A DNA stretch of 22,752 nt from Sphacelaria rigidula (GCA_964200075.2 CAXNAA020000313.1:1-22752), one strand, 5' to 3'. Positions 12,701 through 19,802 are shown, counted from the stretch's first letter. Numbers and translations: made by a program. Notes: a model not told the origin generated them from the letters alone.

Positions 12701-15700
12701 AGTTTCCAACTTCGAATAGAATGTATGGGAAACAATAAAACAGTGCAGGAGGATCGGAATATGAACACAAAAGGTTGACGGCACTTAATTGTTGTCTCCA
12801 CACAACTTTCATGGTGCAAAAATTCAAAGACTGCTTTCCCTCGAGACTTTTCGAGGAGTTCATTGACGGAAGGTAGTATTTTTTCACTGGCCTCTATCAA
12901 GGAACTCCCTGAAAATTACAAAAAAGCAAAGGGTGGGGAGGACGAAGAAGCTCAAAACTCACGAGTCTTCAAGGGGAGGAGAAGCGTAAAGTCGCGGTGC
13001 CGAAGACCCTCTGTGTATCCCACGCTGTGGCGGGTGCTGCTGCTCGGCCATGATCAACACTCCAGGATCTTGCCCCCTCGTCTAATAAAACGTGGAGTCC
13101 ATCCAAGAGACAACAAAATGAAACGAAACAAAACAGGGACAGGATGGAGAGGGTAAGGCTTCTGGACAATCATGAAATGGTCATCAGGAGGCGCGCTTTT
13201 CCATGATGTCAGCCGATCATGAAGAGGAGTGATTTTCTTTCTTGGTGTCAGTCCATCATCGTACTTCGAGAAATGACGGGGATTTGTGGGTAGATGCTCG
13301 ACACAGCGAGAAAAAAGAGCAAAAGGGTATGTCGATGACTACTCGAAAAGGAGCCACGCGCACCCCCACACGGAGCCATCTAAGAGCCACGCCAGGGACA
13401 CCATTCCCCTGCTGTACCATCTCCAGAATGTCGTCCTCATGTTTTGGCGCTGCCGTTGTCATGCCCAAAACCCGGGTTTTACTACACATGAGTGTACACT
13501 GGAAAACGAACTTCCAACGGTGCCACGTTACCCTTCTGCATCCTATACATGTATCCGGGGGAACAAATCTGAAAATCATCTCCGCGCATGGACGGACACG
13601 ACTCTCAAGCGAACGGCGACGGGAGGGGAGGGGTACTTGCCTGCAAGGTAGGGGGCTGTGCAGGGGACAAGGAGACGGGTGACGAGGTGGAGATGATAAC
13701 AGAGGAAATAGGGGCATGTGGAACGTACGGTGGGTAAATTACAGGATGTGTACGCCTGCCAGTTTCCGCCTCATATACCGTTGTCATGTCCAGACGATTT
13801 GGATAGGAAACGATGAACCACAACAAACTTCAAGGAAGGAATCACTCGGGTGGATATTTCGGATCACGTTCATTACATATTAGAGGATTGGAGGTATCTC
13901 CACCTCGAGATTCCCGGTATAATTCAATAATTTACTGTTGAATCTATCGCGAACCTCGAGAATGAGATACCTCTGTTGACGACCCTCCCAACAGCCGGAG
14001 CAGGGTCATCTGGTTACCCGATACATTCTTCGAGTGAAAGTGATGCCGATTCAAGAGATGACCCACGCCCCGGGCGTGATAGGGTTTGAAACCTTCGACC
14101 GCCGAGAGGGGGGGAAAGATCAATGAGCGGTCAAGCAGGGGTGTCAACGAAGTCCAATCAGATGAATCGGCATCATTCATACTTGGAAGAAGGCTCCGAC
14201 TCTCAGGTGTCCCACCTGCAGTTCCTCGAAGCACAAATGTTCACCATGGACAAACGTGCGCGGGGTATTTCACCTCTACAATACACATGTGTTTTTTCAA
14301 GCCCCAGGAAGCATGGACACGCCACGAGCTGGAAAACGCTATCAAGACCATAGACCGTGCTCTTGTGCGCCGCCAAAAATGAGCATGAGTGCTTGGAAAC
14401 GTCTACAAAAATTGGCAGATGGGAGCATAAGAGCGATACGGGCAAAACGCGACGCACTTTCCTACTCGCTAGTACCTTGTTCACAGTGTGACTGCGTTAC
14501 AGCCGGTCGGTCCCGTGCTACTACAATAAAACAGTGATGACAGTACTGCAGCCGGTCCGTACAGTACGACTGTAATCTGTACTGTGTGGGGTCACCTGCA
14601 CAAAACGAAATTTGACAACATGGGTACCTTAGCGTCGAATCTTAGTGCCGTTACCTGGTGCACAACATCACAGACCAAACACCTACACACAGCATGTCAG
14701 ATGACATTGCATCGGGTTCAGGAACTGCACGGGTTGGCACCTCCGCTATATCGGGGGGCAGGGGGGTGGAGGCGAAGGTAAGATGGAGCAAGTATGTCGA
14801 CGCGTATCCCGTGCTCTACGACTGAAGCTGTTTGAACAGAGGTAGTACATGACCATGTATCATGCCTGGTGCGATATGATATACCGTATGATGCGGAGCG
14901 AAAATCATGGCCAACCTCTTGAAATTTCATACACTAGGTCTCCCGGACAAAATTGCCATATGCTTGACCTGAGTGCTACATCGTGTTTTTGTGTGACTCG
15001 AGAACATGACATGGGTGCGCGAGGGCGCGTGTCATATACGAATGTGGGATGATTGCATGGCAGGGAAGGATGAGGAAGGGTGGGGGGGGGGGGGGGGGGT
15101 TTTTGGGAAAAAGAAGGAAGCCACCCAAAATTAAAAAAAAAATTTTGCCCTTGGGTTTTGGGGAGGGTACAACCAAAACGTTGGGNNNNNNNNNNGTGCA
15201 GGTGGTTGTGAGGGCTCGTGGGGTGGTCTGGGTTGAGGATTAAGTCATAGCAGTAGGAAAATGTGGGTTGATTCTTGGACAAATGACGTATGCACACCAA
15301 TATATGAACATGAATTGTCGCATCGAGTTTTAGGCAGTGTACATCAGATACGTTGGGGTCATAAAGTCGCCACCAGGTTGGTTTTCTTGTGGCATCACAA
15401 TACGGCAAACCCCTCATCTTGTGCGCGGCAGGCCCGAGTCTGATACTTCAATCCTTTCTTTCACCACATCTGTACTCACTGTTGTATTCAACAATTTATC
15501 TCAACTGCACATAGGTGCAATCTACTTCTATACAACCGTGTCGTGCACTTGATTTTGCATGAAAATCTGTTTGAACCTCCGCCTGACCCCGTTTACGCGC
15601 ACACACATCCATGTTTCTAGACCCATACAACCTCGACGGAGCACGGCCAGTACCTGAGTAACAAGCAGCTGTGGCGGACGGCCAGCACCGCCACCGCTAC

Positions 15701-16697
15701 CGCTGCTGACACCACCTCCTTGAGAATTGGAGAGTCTCAGCAAAGGCGACGCCAACGTCGCCTGCTGCTGCTCTCGTAGCTCACGCAACTCCCTCATATC
15801 CCTCTGCTCTCTTTGCTGGCGCAGTAGCTGCTGCTGCTGCTGTTGCTGCTGTTGCGACAACCGTCCTCCTCCTCCTTCATGTTGCTGTTGCGATACCACA
15901 AGCCCTGCATGGGCAGGCGATGCTCGTCGGCGCGGCGGCACAATCTGAATGCCTGATTGAACGCTGGTGCTGTTTTTGTTGGCGTTATTGCCAACAATCG
16001 TCGGTGTGCGCCCGCCTGACGATAGTGACCCGGGTATAGGATGGTGTTGTTGATTGCCGGTGCCGCTGACCGGTGAGGCAGGACCCGAGTGTTGTTGTTG
16101 CTGCGCCATTCGCATGGCCGTCATGTTTTTCAGATCTTGCACTGACATGCCCGGGCGCCCTGGGGTGTTATTGCCCCCCCTATCCCCCAAGTTGTTGTTG
16201 CCTGCCTGAGTATGGTGGTCGCTTGGGAGCATCGGGGACGACAGTTGATGCTGTCTGGAGACTGTGTTGCTGTCGATGACAATTGAAGGGTGGTTGTGGA
16301 TGTGTTGCGATATGCCTCCTTGCCCACCACCATGGCTCAAACTCCGGCTCAGGCTGTTGTTGGTGTTTCCGCCAGCGCTGCCTCGCATTAGAGGAGTTTG
16401 GTGTGGTTGATGATTGTGTTGGTGATGATGTTTGTTGTTGGTGTTGGCATTGTACTCTTGTTGGTGTTGGCTGTGTCCAACTTCTCCAAGAGAAAAAGAT
16501 GGCGAAGAAAATCCGTTCGCGCTGCCGGTGCTGCTGTTGCTGTTGCTGCTGCCGAGCTGGTGCGATTTCGCGTCCCATTCTGTCATCGTGATGGCCGCCG
16601 CGCCCAGCCCACCTCCGCCACCATGGCGTGCAAAAGCTTCCCTCGAAGAATACTGCCCAGCGAGCCTTTGATTCGCGGTAGTGGTGAACAACGGCAT
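957..16697 (-). CDS. Eight-exon gene for a 1193-aa low-complexity Ser/Gly/Gln/His-rich protein (gene-level entry)
   Basis: Gene-level model joining exons 16697-15654, 13081-12963, 8941-8669, 7868-7710, 6968-5698, 4400-4336, 3409-3192 and 1389-957. Every junction has GT and AG ends, and the phase leaving each exon equals the phase entering the next (0,2,2,2,1,0,2). Exon lengths sum to 3582 bases, a multiple of three ending in TGA. Introns are 2572, 4021, 800, 741, 1297, 926 and 1802 bases. No catalytic domain, signal peptide or membrane segment is visible. The protein is predicted largely disordered, with two copies of an SVxxLKxMTxxR motif (residues 184-197 and 401-415), polyQ at 282-290, a charged helix at about 291-311, and many R-x-x-S sites. 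A regulatory, scaffold or RNA/protein-binding role is inferred from composition only. The first and last splice choices and the 65-base exon are the weakest points. Confidence 0.65.
1390..3191 (-). other. Intron 7, contains one copy of a dispersed repeat
   Basis: This is a 1802-base interval between exons 7 and 8. It starts with the (GT)n donor repeat and contains the repeat copy at about 2453-2897. The plus-strand frames at 2438-2966 lie within that repeat and encode nothing I recognise. No further exon is supported. Confidence 0.5.
2453..2897 (+). repeat. Dispersed repeat, copy 1
   Basis: The sequence from TGCATGCC to about 2897 aligns collinearly, with small indels, to 22019-22467. Shared blocks include TTCCAGAGACAGCCACGG (2688-2705), ACGTAGTACGAT (about 2746-2757), GCGTACT near 2621 and CCTGGTTACCTAGCTT near 2859. 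The left third is more diverged. I see no terminal inverted repeats or target-site duplication by eye and no intact open frame, so it is probably an old non-autonomous element or a fragment of a larger one. Confidence 0.7.
3175..3192. repeat. (CA)n microsatellite at the exon 7 donor
   Basis: On the minus strand this is (GT)n starting at the splice donor of exon 7 and ending in TACAG. Length changes could move or duplicate the donor dinucleotide. Confidence 0.75.
3192..3409 (-). CDS. Exon 7: Gly/Ser-rich exon ending at a (GT)n donor
   Basis: The exon is 218 bases, phase 0 in (acceptor TTGCTCCAG|GCC) and phase 2 out. It encodes ASSRGGSPAGSPEPSG, an acidic step (ADVDENGASS), then Gly/Ala runs to GGGDGSLER. 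The donor is GCGCAG|GTGTGTGT, the first GT of a (GT)n microsatellite, so splice strength and repeat length are linked. The frame stays open past the donor but composition changes abruptly to Cys/Val-rich repeat translation, supporting the exon end here. Confidence 0.7.
3410..4335 (-). other. Intron 6, with poly-C runs and an assembly gap
   Basis: The interval is dominated by long C and G homopolymers (about 3728-3778, 3791-3806 and 3902-3924) around a 10-N gap. Sequence on the two sides of the gap is nearly duplicated. No coding exon is supported here, though one could be missing in the gap. Confidence 0.5.
3829..3838. other. Assembly gap (10 N)
   Basis: Ten Ns between long G and C homopolymers. 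Flanks 3661-3720 and about 3839-3899 are near-duplicates, so the gap may be artificial. Confidence 0.95.
4336..4400 (-). CDS. Exon 6 (tentative): 65-base micro-exon
   Basis: Exon 5 leaves in phase 1 and exon 7 enters in phase 0, so a connector of phase 1 to 0 is required unless a splice site is misjudged. This stretch has acceptor TTGTCGCAG|AA and donor TTTGTG|GTAGGT, which give exactly phase 1 in and phase 0 out. It encodes two bases plus 21 codons, including ARNNNHDEINHGYAARFV. The Asn-rich start suits the protein. The other possibility is that the true connector lies in the assembly gap at 3829-3838. Confidence 0.42.
4401..5697 (-). other. Intron 5
   Basis: This is 1297 bases of non-repetitive sequence between the GTGAGG donor and the TTGTCGCAG acceptor. 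Open frames on both strands (for example minus 4633-4989) lack splice-supported ends and compositional bias. I see no feature that needs annotation. Confidence 0.4.
5698..6968 (-). CDS. Exon 5: large Gly/Ser/Pro/His/Gln-rich exon with basophilic phosphosite array
   Basis: The exon has 423 full codons, phase 2 in (acceptor TGAAG|A after a T/C-rich tract) and phase 1 out (AACGGTG|GTGAGG). It is open with no stop and has strongly biased composition and high third-position GC. It begins RATQSEQAVTSPRILSQPSS and contains poly-Gly runs. A His/Gln tract is encoded by plus positions about 6025-6122. Several Arg-directed Ser sites are visible: RSASVGG, RARSFDGR, RRSSYDER, RRGTSS, RPSSVHL, RVRSLSTG and RPASIG. 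These resemble AGC/CaMK-type or 14-3-3-type sites, but no binding is shown. The plus-strand open frames across it are shadows. Confidence 0.85.
6025..6122 (-). repeat. Imperfect CAG/CAC/CAT tract encoding His/Gln
   Basis: This interrupted trinucleotide tract in exon 5 alternates His and Gln codons. The alternation is kept over about 32 codons. Confidence 0.8.
6969..7709 (-). other. Intron 4
   Basis: This 741-base intron begins GTACAG and ends with a T/C-rich tract before TGAAG. The 126-codon plus-strand frame at 7266-7646 lies wholly inside it and shows no recognisable protein. Confidence 0.5.
7710..7868 (-). CDS. Exon 4: 53-codon Ser/Gly/Met-containing segment
   Basis: The exon is 159 bases with phase 2 on both sides, matching exons 3 and 5. 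The acceptor is very good (CTTGGACTTTTTCAG|G) and the donor is ATGAG|GTACAG. The peptide begins RSTSGHLMQAAGMSRDASAG and continues through a Gly/Ser stretch to NVSRMEASLILEDRM. It is less repetitive than the neighbouring exons, so it may contain a short conserved linear motif, although I recognise none. The splice signals and matching phases are the main support. Confidence 0.72.
7869..8668 (-). other. Intron 3
   Basis: This 800-base intron begins GTAAGG and ends with a strong pyrimidine tract and CAG. No repeat or gene is seen in it. Confidence 0.5.
8669..8941 (-). CDS. Exon 3: second SVxxLKxMT motif, Gly/Ser-rich tail
   Basis: The exon is 273 bases, phase 2 in and phase 2 out, so it could be skipped without a frameshift. 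The acceptor CCCGGTCAG follows a C/T-rich stretch, and the donor is GTCAG|GTAAGG. The motif LSVEELKEMTKLRLQHQQ (about residues 401-418 of the assembled protein) closely matches the copy in exon 1 (MSVQDLKNMTAMRMAQQQQ). In both copies it is preceded by a Thr-Pro-Gly/Asn segment and followed by Gln and then Gly/Ser-Pro residues, which suggests a diverged internal duplication. SSPKASLSRPGSALSE after it contains several possible phosphosites. A plus-strand open frame of 267 codons overlaps the exon but lacks coding features. Confidence 0.75.
9321..9349. repeat. (AT)n followed by (GT)n microsatellite
   Basis: A compound dinucleotide repeat within the long intron: alternating AT then GT. Confidence 0.8.
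9591..9667 (+). repeat. tRNA-like Pol III unit, possible SINE head
   Basis: An A-box match TGGTCCAAGTGG (9598-9609) is followed 28 bases later by a B-box match GAGTTCAAATCC (9638-9649), then a seven-T run (9661-9667) that could terminate Pol III. The D stem is mostly pairable, but acceptor and T stems do not pair well, so it is not a working tRNA. A tRNA pseudogene or the tRNA-derived head of a SINE is most likely. Confidence 0.45.
12963..13081 (-). CDS. Exon 2: short Pro/Gln-rich linker
   Basis: The exon encodes 39 codons plus two bases, entering in phase 0 and leaving in phase 2. That is exactly what is needed to join exon 1 (phase 0 out) to exon 3 (phase 2 in). The acceptor TTTTATTAG follows a T-rich tract and the donor is a perfect GTGAGT. 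The peptide includes MAEQQHPPQRGIHRGSSAPR and ends SPPLED, with the same Pro/Ser/Gln character as its neighbours. It lies inside a shadow frame with different composition, so it is easily missed. A different acceptor is possible because the start of the exon has little composition bias. The donor is the firmer end. Confidence 0.6.
14538..14585. repeat. Nested inverted repeats rich in GTAC
   Basis: Arms ACAGTAC and GTACTGT surround a near-palindrome GTCCGTACAGTACGAC. A related CAGCCGGTC word occurs just upstream and again within it. It could form a compact hairpin. The origin is unknown. Confidence 0.5.
15186..15195. other. Assembly gap (10 N)
   Basis: Ten Ns after a G-run and a stretch with many short homopolymers (15080-15185), typical of a degraded read end. 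Confidence 0.95.
15654..16697 (-). CDS. Exon 1: Gln/Asn/His-rich N-terminus with first SVxxLKxMT motif and polyQ
   Basis: This exon has 348 codons starting at ATG 16697. The frame is closed by TGA at about 16769, and no AG splice site lies between that stop and the ATG. A minus-strand TATAAAAA about 104 bases upstream supports this as the true first exon. Residues 1-40 are the most ordered part. Residues 76-100 are His/Gln/Asn-rich. The motif MSVQDLKNMTAMRM lies at 184-197. RRRAS at 257-261 is a likely basophilic kinase site. A nine-Gln run (282-290) leads into an Arg/Glu/Leu repeat (LLRQQREQRDMRELRELREQ) that could form a helix or coiled coil. The donor is ACTCAG|GTACTG, phase 0. Low-complexity composition rules out naming a family. 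Confidence 0.75.
15828..15854 (-). repeat. CAG/CAA repeat encoding nine Gln
   Basis: This is an in-frame CAG/CAA tract in exon 1, mostly CAG. The purer half (five CAG) is the part most likely to vary in length between individuals. Confidence 0.85.
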
Positions 16698-17853
16698 CGT
16701 TATGGCGAGCCGTGTGTAGGGTCGACAACAGAAACACGACACGGTCAGGGGTGCGGTGTTTTTTCGTCAGTTTTTTCTCGGGGACTTGTTTTGCTTCGTG
16801 TTTTTATATCTTGATCGAAGTACAACAGCATGGAATATAAATTTTTGAGGGCGAGGGGGGGAAATTTTACGCCAAGACTACGGAAACAGGTTTGTTGCAG
16901 TGAGAGGGCCCGAAAAATGAAGGTGAGTGAGGGTGCCCCTTCGTCCCGTCTTATTATCATTCCAAGCCATTGTTTCATTTTTCTGGGTCCATCAGATGTG
17001 ATTTTGTAGCTGCAGAGAAAAACATCGGTGAGTAGTTAGCAGGGATACGAACGCCACAGCTCCAAGACGGGGATATCTCCGACCGCGAGAAGCCTGTCCC
17101 CTACGCTGTGTAAAGACTTTTCTTCTTGTCACCGCGGTGCGGTACACCACAGTCAGTTACTATACTCAGAATAATACACAAAATCATAATTATTCCCACG
17201 AGGAGAGCGAAACACACAAAACGTTTCCGTCGGCATCATCCTTTGCAATTGCATAAGGTAAAGTTTTGAAAAAAGCGGAAACGGGAGGGATAAACATCAT
17301 TTACCCGTCTCCGAATCCATCATACCCCACGTATAATTTACTGACGGCACTCACCCTTCCATCGGCCGGGTGCGCTGCTTTACGCCAGGCTTGATTTCGT
17401 TTTCTCTGTCTCCGTAACGAAGGTCTGCTGCGGTACTCTCGTTTCCTTGTTCCAGTTTCGGCTAGTGCCAACGTGGCATTTTTAGGGTTTCGTGTTTTTT
17501 ATTTTTTATTTGACAATAGATATTGTTCGGTGTCCCGCAAGTCCGAGATGCACTTCGCCATAAAAGTGAAGATCAACCAATTTATATATTCAGCTTGGGC
17601 TAAAAGTCCATTTGAAATATATGATATTCTTCATCTCTTTTATTTGCGTGTTTAAATTCTTGTTGTCAAGTAAAGGCAAAAACAGTGCAGGAGAATCAGA
17701 GAGACGATACACTTTCCTCTGTGCATGACACAAACACTTATGGAGGAACGTCAAAAATGTACAAGTGTCATCATCCAATAGAGTGTATCTAGAACCAGCC
17801 ATAATTATGCGACAACCCGTTGTGCAACCAAGCAAGAGGAAGCAAGGCATAAG
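16698..17853. promoter_or_regulatory. Divergent intergenic region between the two gene models
   Basis: About 1.16 kb separates the minus-strand ATG (16697) from the first plus-strand ATG used here (17854). It contains the minus TATA candidate and a plus-strand TATAAAT at about 16836-16842, with A/T-rich stretches near 17160-17330 and 17480-17660. No open frame in it has coding composition. It is likely to hold both promoters, but no specific plus-strand promoter can be fixed. Confidence 0.4.
16801..16808 (-). promoter_or_regulatory. TATA-box candidate for the minus-strand gene
   Basis: The minus strand reads TATAAAAA, about 104 bases upstream of the ATG at 16697. That leaves room for initiation about 30 bases downstream and a 5' UTR of roughly 70-80 bases. 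The position fits exon 1 being the first exon. No transcript data are available, so this is a motif match only. Confidence 0.4.
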
Positions 17854-17920
17854 ATGGAGAGCACTCCGCCGGCGCAAGGGGCGGCTCCATCGAGGAATGA
17901 TATACCAATTCCTCAAGCTG
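17854..17920 (+). CDS. Plus gene exon 1 (tentative): MESTPPAQ N-terminus
   Basis: The exon runs from ATG to a perfect donor (CTG|GTGAGT), 22 codons plus one base. The peptide is MESTPPAQGAAPSRNDIPIP and then QA, a plausible disordered N-terminus. The frame is open upstream to a TAG at 17779, so transcription or splicing could begin earlier. The phase-1 exit matches the next exon. The product is not recognised. Confidence 0.42.
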
Positions 17921-18301
17921 GTGAGTACTGTAGTACTAGATTCCCCACTTGAAAAAGATCGCATTTGTTTCATCGTCGGATCCATTCGCCGACGTACTCG
18001 ACGTTTTGGATATGGGGCCGAGGGATACAGTATATACAAGTATTATGTCACCACACCACACCTTGTGATGGATCGCGGAGAGACACAGCGGTACAACGTA
18101 CGACCCCACACAGTAGTACAGAAGAGAGACAGGGTACAAGTAGGAAAACGTGCAGTGGGAACAGCGCTGACTATGTGCAAGTGGTAGTGGATCTATGGGA
18201 TCTTGAGGGCAGGGGCTGCCCTCCAAACCACCTGATATATCTTGGATCAGCTTGCGACGATGTCGGCTAGCAAGAAGCTGGCGCTTCTCAATGCTCCACA
18301 G
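17921..18301 (+). other. Plus gene intron 1
   Basis: This 381-base interval begins GTGAGT and ends TCCACAG. A 140-codon plus-strand frame (17765-18187) spans the exon 1/intron boundary in another frame and is Arg/Tyr/Val-rich. I treat it as spurious. Confidence 0.4.
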
Positions 18302-18423
18302 AAGCGGCAACACCAATAAGTTATCCTATAGAGGATACGTACCACCCTACAAGCTACAGGCATGCAGATGGCGTCGCTGCATTAGCTTGCCAGGCTGTTG
18401 GGCAGATGACTGCCGCCAGACAA
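18302..18423 (+). CDS. Plus gene exon 2: 40-codon segment
   Basis: Phase 1 entry uses TCCACAG|AA after a C/T-rich stretch, and phase 0 exit uses AGACAA|GTGCGT. The peptide contains SYPIEDTYHPTSYRHADG and then VAALACQAVGQMTAARQ, which looks like an ordered or helical stretch. Joined to exon 1 the junction codon is GAA. The frame has a stop just upstream of the acceptor, consistent with an intron there. No family is recognised. Confidence 0.5.
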
Positions 18424-18447
18424 GTGCGTGTCACTTTACCCTTTGGT

Positions 18448-18467
18448 CTGTACATCGTCATGTACAG
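18448..18467. repeat. Perfect inverted repeat CTGTACAT/ATGTACAG
   Basis: Two 8-base arms surround a 4-base loop (CGTC). It lies just after the exon 2 donor of the plus gene, inside the intron. Confidence 0.7.
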
Positions 18468-18514
18468 CATATCCTACTGGTCAAGATATCGACTGCTGCA
18501 GGGGGGTGTTGCAG

Positions 18515-18590
18515 TTATCTACAGTTGTGACTGCTCGTTCATACAACACCGCCAAACAACCTCATTTTCCCATTATTATCGAGATACACA
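18515..18590 (+). CDS. Plus gene optional exon 3
   Basis: Phase 0 entry is at GTGTTGCAG|TTA and a possible phase 1 exit at CACA|GTACGC. It encodes LSTVVTARSYNTAKQPHFPI and a short tail. Its phases fit between exon 2 and the CCAG acceptor of the next exon. However, exon 2 could also join the next exon directly through CCAGAG (phase 0, start 18792). The donor is weak, so this may be intronic. Confidence 0.25.
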
Positions 18591-18789
18591 GTACGCACAG
18601 TAGACATCATTCAGATACTGTCTGAAGCTATAGGTAGTATGTGGTCGTCAAGATTCTCCGCGTAACCTCCAAGTAATGCCTGCTGCATTTTTTGTGCTGT
18701 GTTCTCGGCCTCCGGTATTCGGATCATCTCCGTGGCTCTGCGTGGCGCGCAACATGCGTCATGCAAAATTGCGGCGTAACATCAACCAG

Positions 18790-18923
18790 AGCTCTGGACC
18801 GCTCTGGAGAATTCCCTCGCGTGCTACCATGTTATCCTCGCTCGAGAACTGCCGGGCATGATTCGCGAACACGACCCAGAAAGGGTGGAAAAGTTGAGGT
18901 CGGCTCTGCGAGATACTCACCAA
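18790..18923 (+). CDS. Plus gene exon 4: helical charged segment
   Basis: The acceptor is AACCAG (start 18790, phase 1) or AACCAGAG (start 18792, phase 0), shortly after a branch-point-like GTAAC. The exit is CACCAA|GTGAGT, a perfect donor in phase 0. The peptide LWTALENSLACYHVILAREL continues to HDPERVEKLRSALRDTHQ and has amphipathic, helix-like spacing. An in-frame TAA lies just upstream of the acceptor, so the exon cannot extend left. The function is unknown. Confidence 0.47.
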
Positions 18924-19239
18924 GTGAGTTGATAAACCTCGACGCCGGTAGTGACTTCCTGCTGTAGTGACGATGTCTATGTCTAGGACGAGAGAGGATC
19001 GGAGCAGGCGCGTCTTCCTGTTTTTACTGCCAACAACGTTTTCATGAGATTGAGAAAAGAGGATACGATTGAGAGTGAAAAGCGGTCAATTGATGAATGA
19101 ATCGTTTCAGTTCCGAAATGTCCCTTAGCGAGGCCCGATATGCGTCCTGTAGTAGCTTGCCACCAAGGCCCTTGATATCCCTGAGTAAGATATCGACGTG
19201 TAGCTGTAAGCACACGCCAGTGATGGAGGTAAATAAAAG
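18924..19239 (+). other. Plus gene intron 4
   Basis: The interval begins GTGAGT. Its right end is uncertain because exon 5 has weak acceptors. It overlaps the 3' part of the competing minus-strand frame (19242-19042). Confidence 0.35.
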
Positions 19240-19478
19240 CACACGCCGACTTGGAAATTGGCCAAGTTCAAGCTATTAATCAAAGCCACTCTCAATAAGC
19301 GCTCTACTCTCGATCTCACGAAAATATTGTTTGCAGCTGCGTATGACAGCTCAGGATTTCGGAGTATCAAGGCGACGATAGTTGCGACACCTCGGGGGAC
19401 CATGTTTTCATCGGAGAACCCAGTGGTTGACAATCAGTCCATGATCACTGCCATCTTAAATCGGGCAGCAAGTGGAGT
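19240..19478 (+). CDS. Plus gene exon 5 (strand uncertain)
   Basis: The frame is open from after TAA 19234 to TGA 19482. Phase 0 entry is possible at 19240 or a few codons later (AAG|TTC, AAG|CTA). The phase 2 exit AGT GGA GT|GTGATG fits exon 6. The peptide includes STLDLTKILFAAAYDSSGF and VDNQSMITAILNRAAS. A rival minus-strand frame (19433-19042, also protein-like) covers the same DNA, so strand is not settled. The phase fit to both neighbours favours plus. Confidence 0.38.
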
Positions 19479-19792
19479 GTGATGCCGTCGTCATGGTAGT
19501 ACACGACGAACATCAACGGCGGTGGCACTCACTCTCCGAGCGTTACCGATGACCATTACCTTATATCAGGCACCATTTTTCGGCCCGTTGGTTTCTCTCG
19601 CTTGACATATCTGAGCACGGTTCCTCGCAAATTAAACGGGGCAGTGGATGTGTGATATTCGGTGAGAATAGGGTCATTGACGGTGAATGTATCGATTTCA
19701 ACTCAAACAAATCCAAGACCGGTTGTTGTACCAACTTCCCCCCTTCTCCCCACACCCCCCCCCCAGCCTCCTGCCCCACAACCCCCAACCCC

Positions 19793-19802
19793 NNNNNNNN
19801 NN
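19793..19802. other. Assembly gap (10 N)
   Basis: Ten Ns inside C-rich sequence in the plus gene intron before exon 6. Confidence 0.95.

Larger units (their letters stand above)
8942..12962 (-). other. Intron 2, long, with tRNA-like unit and hairpins
   Basis: This 4021-base interval begins with a perfect GTGAGT on the minus strand. It contains an (AT)n(GT)n microsatellite, a tRNA-like Pol III unit (9591-9667), a protein-like plus-strand tail ending in TGA at about 10117, and a telomere-like hairpin at 12000-12021. No complete nested gene can be supported. Confidence 0.45.
13082..15653 (-). other. Intron 1, with assembly gap and a possible cassette exon
   Basis: This 2572-base interval lies between exons 1 and 2. 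It holds a low-quality G-rich segment with a 10-N gap (15186-15195), an inverted-repeat cluster near 14538-14585, and a minus-strand stretch near 13498-13388 that could be an optional exon. Plus-strand frames at 14086-14540 look protein-like in places but shift frame and have no supported start. Confidence 0.4.

Noticed and set aside
13605-13720. Acceptor after the strong pyrimidine tract near 13665 as start of an exon
   Set aside because: The downstream frames either stop quickly or enter in phase 2, which does not fit exon 1 leaving in phase 0.
16283-16814. Cys/Val/Leu-rich plus-strand frames suggesting a secreted or membrane protein
   Set aside because: They are antisense readings of CAA/CAG/CAC codons in exon 1.
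17765-18187. 140-codon plus-strand frame
   Set aside because: It conflicts with a better exon ending in a perfect GTGAGT donor. Its composition is Arg/Tyr/Val-rich without any motif.
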